A stretch of 46,534 nucleotides of DNA from an uncultured Pseudomonadota bacterium. Its GTDB lineage: Bacteria; Myxococcota_A; UBA796; GCA-2862545. The position numbers and the translations under genes were made by a program. The notes under the pieces were generated by a model. The model did not search any database, was not told the DNA's origin, and was given only the letters and a program-made list of their open reading frames with translations. The DNA lies in NCBI GenBank assembly GCA_903861005.1, contig CAIOSP010000057.1:1-46534 (forward strand), given 5' to 3'. Every line of letters begins with the position of its first letter. Position 1 is the first letter of the stretch. Shown here one piece after another: positions 8,884-17,841 of the stretch.

Positions 8884-9413
8884 GCCTTGTCCGCCATGGC
8901 GTCGAGCACGGCGGCGGGCACCCACGCGCTGACGTCCTCGTCGGCCACGATCCGCGCACGGATCATCGTCGACGACACGTCGGGGAAGGTCGGCGCGCCG
9001 GGCACGTCGGGCCAGCCCGCGCGGCCCACGACGATCGGGCGGTAGGTGGCGGCCAAGCGCTCCCAGTCGTGCCACTGCCAAGTCGACTCGAGCAGGTCCG
9101 CGCCGATCACCAGACGGACTTCATGCTCGGGGTGGGCGGCGGCGAGCGCGTCCAGAGTGAGCACCGTGTAGCTGGTGCCACCGAGCTGCCGCTCGATGTC
9201 GCTCACCTTCACCCAGGGGCCCACGGTGGTGGCGAGCGCTTGTGCCCAGCGCAGGCGGTCCTCGAAGGGCGCCAGCCGCTTGCCGAACGGGTGCGTGAAG
9301 GTGGGGACCAGCCACACCTCATCGACCCTATCTGCCCAGCGCAGCCATGCCGCGACCATCCCATGGCCGACGTGCGGCGGAAAGAAGCTGCCGCCGTAGA
9401 CCGCGACGCGCAT
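8880..9413 (-). CDS. nadD: Nicotinate-nucleotide adenylyltransferase NadD
   Basis: NadD adenylates nicotinate mononucleotide in NAD synthesis. The 177-aa product has the nucleotidyltransferase signature GGSFFPPHVGH at residues 8-18 and the second motif VSSTMIR near residue 147. The ATG at 9413 has GGAGG about seven bases upstream. It is slightly shorter than many NadD proteins (about 190-215 aa). The gene is divergent from murI and its stop overlaps the recD2 start by four bases. NmnAT-type relatives are the only real alternative. Confidence 0.92.
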   Translation of the reverse strand: MRVAVYGGSFFPPHVGHGMVAAWLRWADRVDEVWLVPTFTHPFGKRLAPFEDRLRWAQALATTVGPWVKVSDIERQLGGTSYTVLTLDALAAAHPEHEVRLVIGADLLESTWQWHDWERLAATYRPIVVGRAGWPDVPGAPTFPDVSSTMIRARIVADEDVSAWVPAAVLDAMADKA

Positions 9414-9479
9414 GCCCAGCCTCCGCGGTTCACGTTAACGCAGCCACTCCCCGGGCGTGCGCCCGGCGGCGGAGGTGGC

Positions 9480-10283
9480 GTGCGGATCGGCGTGTTCGAC
9501 TCAGGCATTGGCGGACTCACTGTGCTGCGCGCGCTGCGTGAGGCGGTGCCCGGCCACGACCTGCTCTACTTGGGCGACACGGCGCGCATCCCGTACGGCA
9601 CCCGCTCACCGATCACCGTCGTGCGCTACTCGCTGCGCGTCGCGTCCTACCTGGTCGACGAGGGCGTGGAGGCGCTCGTCGTGGCCTGCAACACCGCGAC
9701 CGCGCACGCGCTGCCCGCGCTGCGCCAGGCGGCGGACACCCTCGGCATCCCCGTGTTCGGCGTCGTGGAGCCGGGCGTCAACGCGGCTCTGGCGGCACGT
9801 CGCGGTGGCGCGATCGCCGTGCTCGGCACGCCTGGCACCATCACCGCTGGCTCATACCAACGCGCGATCGCCGCGCGTGACCCGTCCATCCCGGTGTTCG
9901 CCGTCCCCTGCCCCATGTTCGTCCCGCTGGTCGAGGAGGGCTGGACCGACGGGCAGGTACCCCTGCTGATCGCCGAGACTTACCTGGGCGCGCTGCGTGG
10001 CAAGGCCGACGTCGCGATCTTGGGGTGCACGCACTACCCGCTGCTGGTGTCGACGCTGGCCGAGGTGCTGCCGGGCACGGTGCTGGTGGACTCCGCGCGC
10101 GCCACCGCGGCCGCCGTCCTGGAGGCGCTAGGGCCGGGTGATGGCGCGGGCACCGTCGAGTACCGGGTCACGGACAACGTGGAGCGGTTTCGCGAGGTCG
10201 GCTCACGTTTTCTTGGCTACGCCCCCGATCCGGTGAGCTGGGTCGATATCGGGCCCGCATCCCCTCCTTTTATCGAGCCGTAG
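9480..10283 (+). CDS. murI: Glutamate racemase
   Basis: This enzyme supplies D-glutamate for peptidoglycan in the cytoplasm. The 267-aa protein opens with IGVFDSGIGGLTVLR, followed by YLGDTARIPYG. The two catalytic cysteines are in VVACNTATA (Cys70) and ILGCTHYPLL (about residue 183), so both halves of the two-base mechanism are intact. The start is a GTG at 9480 placed four bases after GGAGG. Its promoter must lie in the 66 bp shared with nadD. Confidence 0.95.
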   Translation: MRIGVFDSGIGGLTVLRALREAVPGHDLLYLGDTARIPYGTRSPITVVRYSLRVASYLVDEGVEALVVACNTATAHALPALRQAADTLGIPVFGVVEPGVNAALAARRGGAIAVLGTPGTITAGSYQRAIAARDPSIPVFAVPCPMFVPLVEEGWTDGQVPLLIAETYLGALRGKADVAILGCTHYPLLVSTLAEVLPGTVLVDSARATAAAVLEALGPGDGAGTVEYRVTDNVERFREVGSRFLGYAPDPVSWVDIGPASPPFIEP

Positions 10284-10285
10284 AC

Positions 10286-10305
10286 CAGTCCGGAATTACG
10301 GACTG
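10286..10305. repeat. Hairpin immediately after murI
   Basis: CAGTCCG and CGGACTG form a perfect 7-bp inverted repeat with a GAATTA loop, starting two bases past the murI stop. No T tract follows, so it may stabilise the mRNA 3' end or act as a weak terminator. Confidence 0.4.
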
Positions 10306-10333
10306 TTGCGATCTCGCGGCCCATCGGTCACCC

Positions 10334-10350
10334 TTCGAACGGATTCGAAC
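10334..10350. repeat. Tandem TTCGAAC repeat upstream of the 70-aa gene
   Basis: TTCGAAC occurs twice with a 10-bp period (10334-10340 and 10344-10350), and each copy contains the palindrome TTCGAA. One-helical-turn spacing in a leader region could be a regulator site. This is a pattern observation only. Confidence 0.3.
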
Positions 10351-10407
10351 AGGATCCGACGTACGGACGCGGCGCAATCCGTGGTCCTACGTACAGGGGG
10401 GGCCATC

Positions 10408-10620
10408 ATGTTCTTGCTGGATCAGCCGGAGACCGAGCCGACGCTCGGCGACGTGCGCATCACCCTGCGCCCGCCGCCCTCGATCGACCCGCCCCCCGCG
10501 GTCAAGGTGTCCAAGGACACCCGCGTGCACTACGCGCGCGTGATCGTCGGGTTCGTGTCGGTGACCGTCGTCTTTCAAATGGCCTTGGGGCGGCTGCTGA
10601 GCTGGTGGTTGGACGTCTAG
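10408..10620 (+). CDS. Small single-pass membrane protein, unknown function
   Basis: The 70-aa product has a Pro-rich hydrophilic N-terminus (LRPPPSIDPPP) and one C-terminal membrane helix (YARVIVGFVSVTVVFQMALG) ending in LLSWWLDV. The ATG at 10408 is preceded by a weak G-rich stretch. I do not recognise a family. It is read in the same direction as murI and ctpA, lies between them, and may be a small envelope protein. It could still be a spurious open frame, although the sharply defined hydrophobic helix argues for coding. Confidence 0.5.
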   Translation: MFLLDQPETEPTLGDVRITLRPPPSIDPPPAVKVSKDTRVHYARVIVGFVSVTVVFQMALGRLLSWWLDV

Positions 10621-10677
10621 CGCGCGGCCGACATGTCCCTCATCGCCGCGCGGCGGTTAGGGGCATGTCGAGGGGCC

Positions 10678-11985
10678 ATGCACGCGAACCATCGAGCGAC
10701 CGCAGGGGTGATCGCGCTCTTCACGGGCGGCCTGCTCGCGGGCGCCTGGACCGCCACGGCCGCGGCGGACAACACGACGGACCCGTACGCGCCGGTCGAC
10801 ACGTTGGTGCGGGTGCTGGGCCTGGTGCAGAGCCGCTACGTCGACGACCTGCCCACCGATCAGCTCGTCAGCTCGGCGATCGACGGCATGGTCGACCACC
10901 TCGACCCCCACTCGCAGTGGATGGACGCCAACACCTGGCGCGCCATGCAGAACGAGACCTGGGGCACCTACACGGGCATCGGCGTCGAGGTGAAGCTCAC
11001 CGAGCACGGCGCGCAAGTCACCCGCGTGATGCCGGGTAGCCCCGCCAGCCGGGACGGCGTCAGCGTCGGTGACACCATCCTGTCGATCGACGGGCGCGCG
11101 CTCGACGGGTCTGACCAAGGCGCGGTGGAGGGTGCGCTGCTCGGCCCGCGCGGCGAGGCGGCGACGCTCCAGGTGCTCCGCGCCGGCGCCACGGCCCCGG
11201 CCACCATCCAGACGGTGCGCGACCAGGTCCGCACGCCCGCCGTGTCCTCGGTCCGGCTCGACGTGGACGTGGTCTACGCGCACATCGCCCAGTTCCAGGA
11301 GGGCGCCGCGGCCGAGCTGACGGCGGCGCTCGACAAGTTCTCCAAAGACGGCGGCTTCAAGGCGATCGTGCTCGACCTGCGCGACGACCCAGGCGGGCTG
11401 CTCAAAGAGGCCATCTCCGTCACCGACCTGTTCCTCGACACGGGCGTGATCGTGTCAACCTGGGGTCGCGTCGAGTCGGAGCGGCAGGAGCACCGCGCCA
11501 CGCCCGGCGGCTACACGCAGCCGGTGATCGTCATCGTGAACGGCCTGTCGGCGTCCGCGTCCGAGGTGGTGGCGGGCGCGCTGCAGGACACCGGCCGCGG
11601 CAAGCTCGTGGGCACGCACACCTACGGAAAGGGCACGGTCCAGCAGATCTTCGAGCACCGGGACGGGTCCGCCCTCAAGCTGACGGTCGGTCGGTATTAC
11701 ACGCCGTCTGGCAAGCCGGTCGCCACCAAAGAGGGCCGCGCGCCCGACGTGCTCGTCCCGTGGCCGAGCGACGGCTCACCGCGCGCCCGCCTGATGGACG
11801 ATTTGGTCGCGCTGGATGCCGCGACACCCAAGCGCGCCGAGATGCTGGCGCTGGTGGCGCAGCTGCCGGACGTGGAGCTCAAGGCGCTGCACACCGACAT
11901 CCCGTGGGAGGCGTCAGTGCCCGAGCGGCTGGCGCACGACCCCCAGCTGGCGGCCGCGCTGGACTTGGCGCACAAGGCGCGCTGA
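10678..11985 (+). CDS. C-terminal processing protease (S41 family, CtpA type)
   Basis: S41 proteases cut envelope proteins and peptidoglycan hydrolases near their C-termini. The 435-aa protein has a signal peptide or anchor (about residues 1-30, ending ATAAA), a helical cap, a PDZ domain with TGIGVEVK and GDTILSIDG (about 90-170), and the protease core with DLRDDPGG. The catalytic serine region NGLSASASEVVAGAL and the lysine in HTYGKGTVQ are present. The ATG at 10678 follows GAGGGG. The protein ends with an extra helical tail of about 70 residues. No obvious substrate or adaptor gene is adjacent. Confidence 0.93.
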   Translation: MHANHRATAGVIALFTGGLLAGAWTATAAADNTTDPYAPVDTLVRVLGLVQSRYVDDLPTDQLVSSAIDGMVDHLDPHSQWMDANTWRAMQNETWGTYTGIGVEVKLTEHGAQVTRVMPGSPASRDGVSVGDTILSIDGRALDGSDQGAVEGALLGPRGEAATLQVLRAGATAPATIQTVRDQVRTPAVSSVRLDVDVVYAHIAQFQEGAAAELTAALDKFSKDGGFKAIVLDLRDDPGGLLKEAISVTDLFLDTGVIVSTWGRVESERQEHRATPGGYTQPVIVIVNGLSASASEVVAGALQDTGRGKLVGTHTYGKGTVQQIFEHRDGSALKLTVGRYYTPSGKPVATKEGRAPDVLVPWPSDGSPRARLMDDLVALDAATPKRAEMLALVAQLPDVELKALHTDIPWEASVPERLAHDPQLAAALDLAHKAR

Positions 11986-12005
11986 ACACGAACGAGAGCG
12001 CCCAA

Positions 12006-12030
12006 GGGCCGCCGCCACGAGGGGCGGCCC
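12006..12030. terminator. GC hairpin between convergent ctpA and lolA
   Basis: GGGCCGCC and GGCGGCCC form a perfect 8-bp inverted repeat with a 9-base loop, in the 56-bp space between the two converging stops. It has no T tract in either direction, so its role as a bidirectional terminator is inferred from position. Confidence 0.4.
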
Positions 12031-12041
12031 GGGCGGCCGGA

Positions 12042-12713
12042 TCAGTTCGTGGTGGCGCGGACCACGTCGACGCCCGCCGGGACACGGAACTCGAAGATGG
12101 CGTCGTCGATGGCGGGGTTGAGCTGCACGGCGGTGAAGTTCATCTCAGTCACGTTGTCGAACGTGTCGGTGATGATGACCTGCTTGATGAGCAACGCGGC
12201 GTCGAGCGTGAGGCGGACGCGCTTGAACTGGCCCTCCTCGTTCGGGATCATGTCGAGCACGTTGCCGGTAGCATCGGACTTCACGACGGTGATCTTGAAC
12301 ATGCTGGTCAGCTTGTCGAGGCTGCCGAGCAGCGACTCCGCCGTGGTCTGGCCCGAGGACAGGTCGTCGTACTGGATGACCTGCTTGTCGGCGACCGTGT
12401 AGATCCAGAGCTTGCTGCCGTTGGTGATGAACAGCTTGTCCTTGCCGAACTCCCAACGCATCTTGGCCGGGCGCTTGACCGTGATGATGCCGGTCACCGT
12501 CTCGTCGCCGAACACGGCGTTGCGCGAGATCTGGGTGAACGAGGCGCGCAGACCGGCGACAGACTTGTACTTGGTCTCCACGGCCTTGATCAGGTCGGCG
12601 GCGGTCACGGCGTAGGCGGTGGTGGCGTGGGTGGGGACAACCACGAGCGCGGACATCATCCCGACGGTGACGAACAGCGAACCGAAGATCTGCTTGAGGG
12701 GGCTAAGGGCCAT
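12042..12713 (-). CDS. lolA: LolA-family periplasmic lipoprotein carrier
   Basis: LolA ferries lipoproteins from the inner membrane LolCDE transporter across the periplasm. The 223-aa product starts at an ATG with AGGAG upstream and has an N-terminal hydrophobic signal (SLFVTVGMMSALVVVP). Family features are ASFTQISRN, a GIITVKRPAKMRWEF strand and ESLLGSLDKL. Sequence conservation in this family is low, so a related outer-membrane carrier is possible. Its position directly downstream of ftsK matches the ftsK-lolA order seen in other Gram-negative bacteria and supports the call. Confidence 0.85.
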   Translation of the reverse strand: MALSPLKQIFGSLFVTVGMMSALVVVPTHATTAYAVTAADLIKAVETKYKSVAGLRASFTQISRNAVFGDETVTGIITVKRPAKMRWEFGKDKLFITNGSKLWIYTVADKQVIQYDDLSSGQTTAESLLGSLDKLTSMFKITVVKSDATGNVLDMIPNEEGQFKRVRLTLDAALLIKQVIITDTFDNVTEMNFTAVQLNPAIDDAIFEFRVPAGVDVVRATTN

Positions 12714-12824
12714 CAGGTGCTCCTGGGGTCCATGGGTCAGGCGGGTCAAGTCCGCTCGAAGGTCAGACGACGCAGAGGCCGGGGCATTCAACCTGGGCCT
12801 CAAAAAGACCCGCACGTCGGTTTC

Positions 12825-15800
12825 TTAACGCTGCCCAAGTAGCACTTCGCGGGGACGGGCGCCATCGGCCGGTCCGACCACGCCCGCGGCCTCCATCGCG
12901 TCGATCAGACGCGCCGCGCGGTTGTACCCGATCTTGAGGTGGCGCTGCACCATCGACGTGCTGGCCTTGCCCTTCTCGACCACGATCTGCAGGGCCTGGT
13001 CGTAGAGATCGTCCTGCATCTCGGGATCGTCGAACAGGGCGTCCTCGCCATCTGCAGACGAAACAGGACGGAGCGTCTCGATGTACTCGGGCTCGCGCTG
13101 CTGGCGGAGGAACGCGATCAGGCGATGGACCTCGTCGTCCGAGACGAACGGGCCGTGCACACGGCGGACCTCGCCAGCGCCCGGGAGCCAGAGCAGGTCG
13201 CCGCGACCGAGCAGCTTCTCGGCGCCGCCCTGATCGAGGATGGTGCGGGAGTCGATGACCGAGCGCAGCTTGAAGGCGATGCGCGTGGGCATGTTCGCCT
13301 TGATCAGGCCGGTGACCACGTCGACGGACGGGCGCTGCGTGGCGCAGATCAAGTGCATGCCGCAGGCACGGGCCATCTGCGTGAGGCGAACGATGCTGTC
13401 CTGCACGTCCTTCTTGGCGACCATCATCAGATCGGCGAGCTCGTCGATGACGATGACGATGAACGGCAGCGACTCGGCCTTGGGCGGCGGGATCTCGTCG
13501 GGCCAATCGGCGGGCGCGTAGCTGCGGGCCTTCTCGGCGCTCCAGCTCTTGAGCTCGCGGGCGACCTTCTTGTTGTAGCCGGAGATGTTGCGGGTGCCCC
13601 AGCGCGCGAGGAGCTCGTAGCGGCGGTCCATCTCGCGGCAGGCCCAGGCCAGCGCGGCGGCGGCGATCTGCGGGTCGGTGATGACCGGGTGGAGCAGGTG
13701 CGGCACGCCCGAGTAGGCCTCGAACTCGAGCTTCTTCGGGTCGACCAGGATCAGGCGCAGCTCTTCCGGCGTGCGGGTGTAGAGCAGCGACATCAGCATG
13801 GCGTTGACGCCAACCGACTTGCCCGAGCCCGTGGTGCCACCGACCAGCAGGTGCGGCATCTTCGCCAGATCGTCGACGACCGGGCGGCCCTCCACGTCCT
13901 TGCCGAGCACGACGGGGAGGTCGGCGTCAGACGTGCGGAACTCGGAGCTGGCGAGCAGCTCGCGCAGGTAGATGGTCAGGCGGTCCTGGCTGGGAATCTC
14001 GATGCCGACCACGCCCTTACCGGGGATGGGGGCCACGACGCGCACGCTGCGGGCCTTGAGCACCATCGCCAGGTCGTCGGCGAGGTTGGAGACGCGGCGC
14101 ACCATGATGCCCGGGTCCGGCTGGAACTCGAAGATGGTGACGACGGGGCCGACGCGGACGTCGGTGACCTTGCCGGTGACCTTAAAGCTGGCGAGCGCCT
14201 CCTCGACCGTGCCGGCCATGCGGCGCAGCGCGTCCTCGTCGATGTAGGCGGTCTGCTCGGGGACGGGGTCGAGCAGCGAGAGCGGCGGCAGCTCGAAGAA
14301 CAGCGAACCACGGTCCGACACGGACTGGCCGTCGTCGGTCTTGGGCGAGGTCTGCAGGCCGCTGGCGGGCTCGACGCGGATGTCCATGGCCAACGAACGG
14401 TGCTCGGCGGTCGTGGGCATGTTGGCCGGGTCGATCGCCTCGAAGGGGTTGTCCTCCGGGCGGTGGTTCGAGGCGGGCGCAGACACGACGGCCGCGAACG
14501 ATCCGGTCTCGACCTCGTCGTCGTCGACGTCAGAGTCGTCCGCGGGGGCGAGCGTGCGCGGTTCGTGCACCGCGGCGACCACGACCTTGGCGCGACGCGT
14601 CGGACGGCGGGGCGTGGCGGCGACGTCGGCCAGCGCGGGCGCAGCCGCGGGGGCCACGGGCGCGCGGCGAGCCACGCGGACCGGCTCGTCCATGTCTTCC
14701 GCGTGGGGCCCGTCGCCCTTGCGGCGGCGGCCAAGCTCCGGGAAGAGCTGAAGCACCTGCCCGGCCTCAGCGCGGGTGGGCTCCCAGGCGACCTCGGCCG
14801 ACGGGGCCGTGTCGTCGTCGACCTCGGTGTCGGGGCCCGCGAACGCCGGCACCTGCGAGAGCACCGGCAGCACAGCACCCTTGGCGCGCTCCGGCTCGAT
14901 CAGTCCCGACGCGCTCCAGGCGCCGTCGTCCTCGTCGGCGTCCGTGCGGGTAACGGCGTCCTTGGCGCGCGCGACGACCGTGTTCGCGCCACGGAACACG
15001 CCCTTCACCGAGCCGATCGACACGTCACCGATGCGGACCAGCAGGCCAAACACGCCACGCCCCACACCCTTGGCGCCACCGACCGCGAGGCCGCCGACCT
15101 GACCGCTCGCGGCGACCGCCTTCTCCTTGACCGCCGGGAGCTCGGCCTCGACCCGACCGAGCACGCGGTGGGCGACGGAGCTCCACGACACGCCCGCGAG
15201 CAAGCCGCCGGTGCTGACGATGGTGGCGACGAGCGTGATCGACGCGCCGACGACACCGACCACGCCGGTCAGCGAGTTGCAGACCCACGCGCCCAGCAGG
15301 CCGCCGGGGCGAAGCTCGACCTCGGCCGCAGGGCCGAAGGTCAGCTCCATGAAGCCGAGCGTCATCAGCCACAGCCAGCCGCTCATCAGGGCCTTGGGCC
15401 ACGGCACCAGCGGTCGACGCGCGAGGACATAGACCGGCACGACCAGGCCGAGCGCCACAGGCGCCCACGCGCCGTAGCCGATGGAGCGGTACAGGAGGTC
15501 CGAGACGTTGGCGCCGAGCGGGCCGCACGGGTTGGTGACCACCACCGACGCGTCCAGCACCGGGTGGGCCCAGGTGGGGTCTTGCGCCGACCAGCCGACC
15601 AGCGCGACCGCGGTGAACGCAGCCGAGCCGAGCGCGCCGATGAGCAGCAGTTCGCGACGGTGCTCCGACACGGCGCCCTGCACGGTGGAGACGACGCTGG
15701 TCACGACCGTACCGACGGACGTGGGCGGCGGGGTCTCGCGCTTGAGGCGAACGGTCTTGGGACGGGGCGCCGCGGGCGCAGCTCCGCCCTGCCCGCTGGG

Positions 15801-15896
15801 GGCGGGCGTGCCCGACGGAACGGGCTTCGGCTTGACCGGCCGCTTCGCCGTCGCAGCCAATTCGGGGTCACGATTCTTGGTGGTCGTTCCGTTCAT
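12825..15896 (-). CDS. ftsK: DNA translocase FtsK
   Basis: FtsK pumps chromosomal DNA through the closing septum and activates dimer resolution. The 1023-aa protein has a Lys/Pro-rich N-terminus, four membrane helices within about residues 75-240 and a charged linker of about 300 residues. The motor domain contains Walker A GTTGSGKSVG near residue 690 and Walker B VIVIDELADLMM near 818, with QRPSVDVVTGLIKANMPTRI further on. The last 65 residues form the winged-helix gamma domain (MVQRHLKIGYNRAARLIDAM), which reads KOPS-like sites. The ATG at 15896 lacks a clear Shine-Dalgarno sequence. The lolA gene follows after 111 bp. Confidence 0.96.
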   Translation of the reverse strand: MNGTTTKNRDPELAATAKRPVKPKPVPSGTPAPSGQGGAAPAAPRPKTVRLKRETPPPTSVGTVVTSVVSTVQGAVSEHRRELLLIGALGSAAFTAVALVGWSAQDPTWAHPVLDASVVVTNPCGPLGANVSDLLYRSIGYGAWAPVALGLVVPVYVLARRPLVPWPKALMSGWLWLMTLGFMELTFGPAAEVELRPGGLLGAWVCNSLTGVVGVVGASITLVATIVSTGGLLAGVSWSSVAHRVLGRVEAELPAVKEKAVAASGQVGGLAVGGAKGVGRGVFGLLVRIGDVSIGSVKGVFRGANTVVARAKDAVTRTDADEDDGAWSASGLIEPERAKGAVLPVLSQVPAFAGPDTEVDDDTAPSAEVAWEPTRAEAGQVLQLFPELGRRRKGDGPHAEDMDEPVRVARRAPVAPAAAPALADVAATPRRPTRRAKVVVAAVHEPRTLAPADDSDVDDDEVETGSFAAVVSAPASNHRPEDNPFEAIDPANMPTTAEHRSLAMDIRVEPASGLQTSPKTDDGQSVSDRGSLFFELPPLSLLDPVPEQTAYIDEDALRRMAGTVEEALASFKVTGKVTDVRVGPVVTIFEFQPDPGIMVRRVSNLADDLAMVLKARSVRVVAPIPGKGVVGIEIPSQDRLTIYLRELLASSEFRTSDADLPVVLGKDVEGRPVVDDLAKMPHLLVGGTTGSGKSVGVNAMLMSLLYTRTPEELRLILVDPKKLEFEAYSGVPHLLHPVITDPQIAAAALAWACREMDRRYELLARWGTRNISGYNKKVARELKSWSAEKARSYAPADWPDEIPPPKAESLPFIVIVIDELADLMMVAKKDVQDSIVRLTQMARACGMHLICATQRPSVDVVTGLIKANMPTRIAFKLRSVIDSRTILDQGGAEKLLGRGDLLWLPGAGEVRRVHGPFVSDDEVHRLIAFLRQQREPEYIETLRPVSSADGEDALFDDPEMQDDLYDQALQIVVEKGKASTSMVQRHLKIGYNRAARLIDAMEAAGVVGPADGARPREVLLGQR

Positions 15897-16024
15897 GATC
15901 GCGCTCGCGCCGAGATCATAGCACCTCTTGACGTGTCATGGGAACACTTCAAGTGACTTTCGAGCTCCTGGTCCAGGCGCTCCGCGATGAGTTAGATCTG
16001 CGGCTCATTTGAGGGGCGTCGATC
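15897..16024. promoter_or_regulatory. Divergent ftsK-galE control region
   Basis: The 128-bp spacer contains, on the minus strand, a good -10 hexamer TATGAT (15915-15920), which would start ftsK mRNA about a dozen bases before its ATG. Its -35 is poor. A small palindrome CACTTCAAGTG lies at 15945-15955. I find no convincing galE promoter. Confidence 0.35.
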
Positions 16025-16999
16025 ATGGCCAAATTGTTGATCACGGGTGGTGCTGGGTACGTCGGCGCGGTGTGCGCGCGGGCGGCGCGGCAGGCCGGAC
16101 ACGACGTGGTGGTGTTCGACTCCCTGGCCGGCGGGCACCGGGAGGCGGTCTCGGGCGAGCTGGTCGTCGGCGACCTGCGCGATCGACCGGCGCTCGACGC
16201 GGTCCTCGCCCGGGGATTCGACGCCGTCCTGCACTTCGCGGCGCGCATGAGCGTCGGCGAGTCCAACGAGGACCCGGTCGGCTACTTCGACGTGAACGTC
16301 GGCGGCACCCTCACCCTGTTGGAGGTGATGCGCGCCCATGGGTGCAAGGTGCTGGTCTTCTCGTCTACGTGCGCCATCTACGGCCGCCCCGCGCGCGTCC
16401 CGCTCGACGAGGACCTGCCCCACGCGCCCATCTCCCCCTACGGCGAGACCAAGGCCGTCGTGGAGCGCATCCTGGCGCTCGCGCGCCCGGCCAACGACAT
16501 GCGCGTCACGTGCCTGCGCTACTTCAACGCCGCGGGTGCGGCGTCCGACGGCTCGCTCGGCGAGAGCCACTTCCCCGAGACGCACCTCATCCCGCTGGCG
16601 CTCGAGGCCGCCGCCACCGGCCGTCCGATGACCGTGTTCGGCACCGAGCACCCCACCCCGGACGGAACCTGCGTGCGGGACTACGTGCACGTCGAGGACC
16701 TGGCCGACGCGCACCTGCGCGCGCTCGACCGCATGCTGGCCGGTCACCCGGGCGGCGCGTGGAACCTGGGCACCGCACACGGCGCGAGCGTGTTCGAGGT
16801 GATGGACACCATCGAGCGCGTCACCGGGCACCGCGTCGCCCGCACGCTCGGCCCCGCCCGCGACGGCGACCCGCCCATGCTGGTCGCGAACGCGTCGCGC
16901 GCCTACGCGGATCTGGGCTGGCGCGCCACGCGCAACCTGGAGACGGTCATCCGTGACGCGTGGGGCTGGTACCAGAGCCCCCGCTACGGCAAGCGCTAG
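16025..16999 (+). CDS. galE: UDP-glucose 4-epimerase
   Basis: GalE interconverts UDP-glucose and UDP-galactose, feeding polysaccharide and lipopolysaccharide assembly in the cytosol. The 324-aa protein has the NAD-binding TGGAGYVG at residues 8-15, the catalytic serine in FSSTCAIYG, the YxxxK pair in YGETKAVVE and the NAAGA segment. Length and motif order are typical of the short-chain dehydrogenase family. GAGGGG precedes the ATG. The stop codon overlaps that of the convergent OPX gene in a shared CTAG, so they are neighbours but not one operon. Other UDP-sugar epimerases cannot be excluded. Confidence 0.9.
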   Translation: MAKLLITGGAGYVGAVCARAARQAGHDVVVFDSLAGGHREAVSGELVVGDLRDRPALDAVLARGFDAVLHFAARMSVGESNEDPVGYFDVNVGGTLTLLEVMRAHGCKVLVFSSTCAIYGRPARVPLDEDLPHAPISPYGETKAVVERILALARPANDMRVTCLRYFNAAGAASDGSLGESHFPETHLIPLALEAAATGRPMTVFGTEHPTPDGTCVRDYVHVEDLADAHLRALDRMLAGHPGGAWNLGTAHGASVFEVMDTIERVTGHRVARTLGPARDGDPPMLVANASRAYADLGWRATRNLETVIRDAWGWYQSPRYGKR

Positions 17000-17766
17000 A
17001 AGGCGCCTCGGGGCACGATGACGTGGTCATCGGCCTTGAGGACCGGATCGGCGCTAGCGCCGCGGGCGGCCTTGAACGCGTTCACGATCTCCTTGGTGCC
17101 GTCGGCATGGCGCAGCACGACCCGGCGTAGGTTGGCGTACTCGTCCGAGCCGCCCGCCAGCGTGAGCGCCTGCGTGACCGTCAGGCCCTCCTTGAGGGTG
17201 ACGACGCCGGGGCGCTTGATCTGGCCCTCGACGTAAACCAGCTCGCCCGGGCGCAGCATGACCTTGTCGCCGGGGAGCACCCACACGGCCTGCCCGCTCG
17301 TGGTGAGCTCACGCAGGTCATAGGTGTGCGAGGAGCCGTCCTCCGAGACGACCTCGACAGTGACGACGTTGTCGGCCGTGGGGCCGCCGGCGAGGCTGAC
17401 CACCTCGACCAAGCTGGTCTGCCCCTCCAGATAGAGCGGGCCACGCTTCTGGACCTCGCCCAGCACGTCCACGCGCTGGCTGTGGTAGCGCGCGACCTTC
17501 ACCGCGACGTTCGGGTTGACCAGGTAGCCGCTGGCGTACTGGCCCGCGATGTTCGCCTCGAGCTCGGCCGTCGAGTGACCGCACGCCTCCACCCGGCCGA
17601 TCAGCGCGAGAGTGACCGTGCACGTCTCGCTGACGACCACGTCGGCGGACAGGGTGGGCTCGTCGTAGACCAGCACCGAGAGCGAGTCGCCGGGACCCAC
17701 CTGGTAGTCCGCGGCAAACGCCGAAAGCGGCATCAAGCCAAGCACCAAGCTCCACACCCGAAGCAT
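16996..17766 (-). CDS. Short polysaccharide export (OPX/Wza-like) protein with SLBB domains
   Basis: The 256-aa product has a signal peptide (MLRVWSLVLGLMPLSAFA) with no lipobox cysteine. The polysaccharide export domain follows (YQVGPGDSLSVLVYDEP; SGYLVNPNVAVKV), then two SLBB-like beta-grasp units (VDVLGEVQKRGPLYL; VYVEGQIKRPGVVTL), ending at IVPRGAF. It is shorter than E. coli Wza (about 380 aa) and shows no C-terminal amphipathic helix to line an outer-membrane pore. Such short OPX proteins are thought to work with a separate barrel, and the gene just upstream encodes one. The ATG at 17766 has GGAGGG at good spacing. Confidence 0.88.
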   Translation of the reverse strand: MLRVWSLVLGLMPLSAFAADYQVGPGDSLSVLVYDEPTLSADVVVSETCTVTLALIGRVEACGHSTAELEANIAGQYASGYLVNPNVAVKVARYHSQRVDVLGEVQKRGPLYLEGQTSLVEVVSLAGGPTADNVVTVEVVSEDGSSHTYDLRELTTSGQAVWVLPGDKVMLRPGELVYVEGQIKRPGVVTLKEGLTVTQALTLAGGSDEYANLRRVVLRHADGTKEIVNAFKAARGASADPVLKADDHVIVPRGAF

Positions 17767-17841
17767 CCGACCCTCCGCTGGACCCGGCGTCCTGCTGCGC
17801 ATCCGACGTAGAACACGCGCGGGCGCCCACATCATCGCCTT

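Noticed and set aside
9081-9081. Upstream ATG at 9081 for recD2
   Set aside because: The extra 66 codons lie inside nadD and read as Arg-rich shadow sequence. The GTG at 8883 fits the family N-terminus and the GTGA overlap.
12939-15956. Plus-strand open frame of 1005 codons opposite ftsK
   Set aside because: FtsK carries all family motifs on the minus strand. The opposite translation is His/Arg/Asp-rich shadow sequence.
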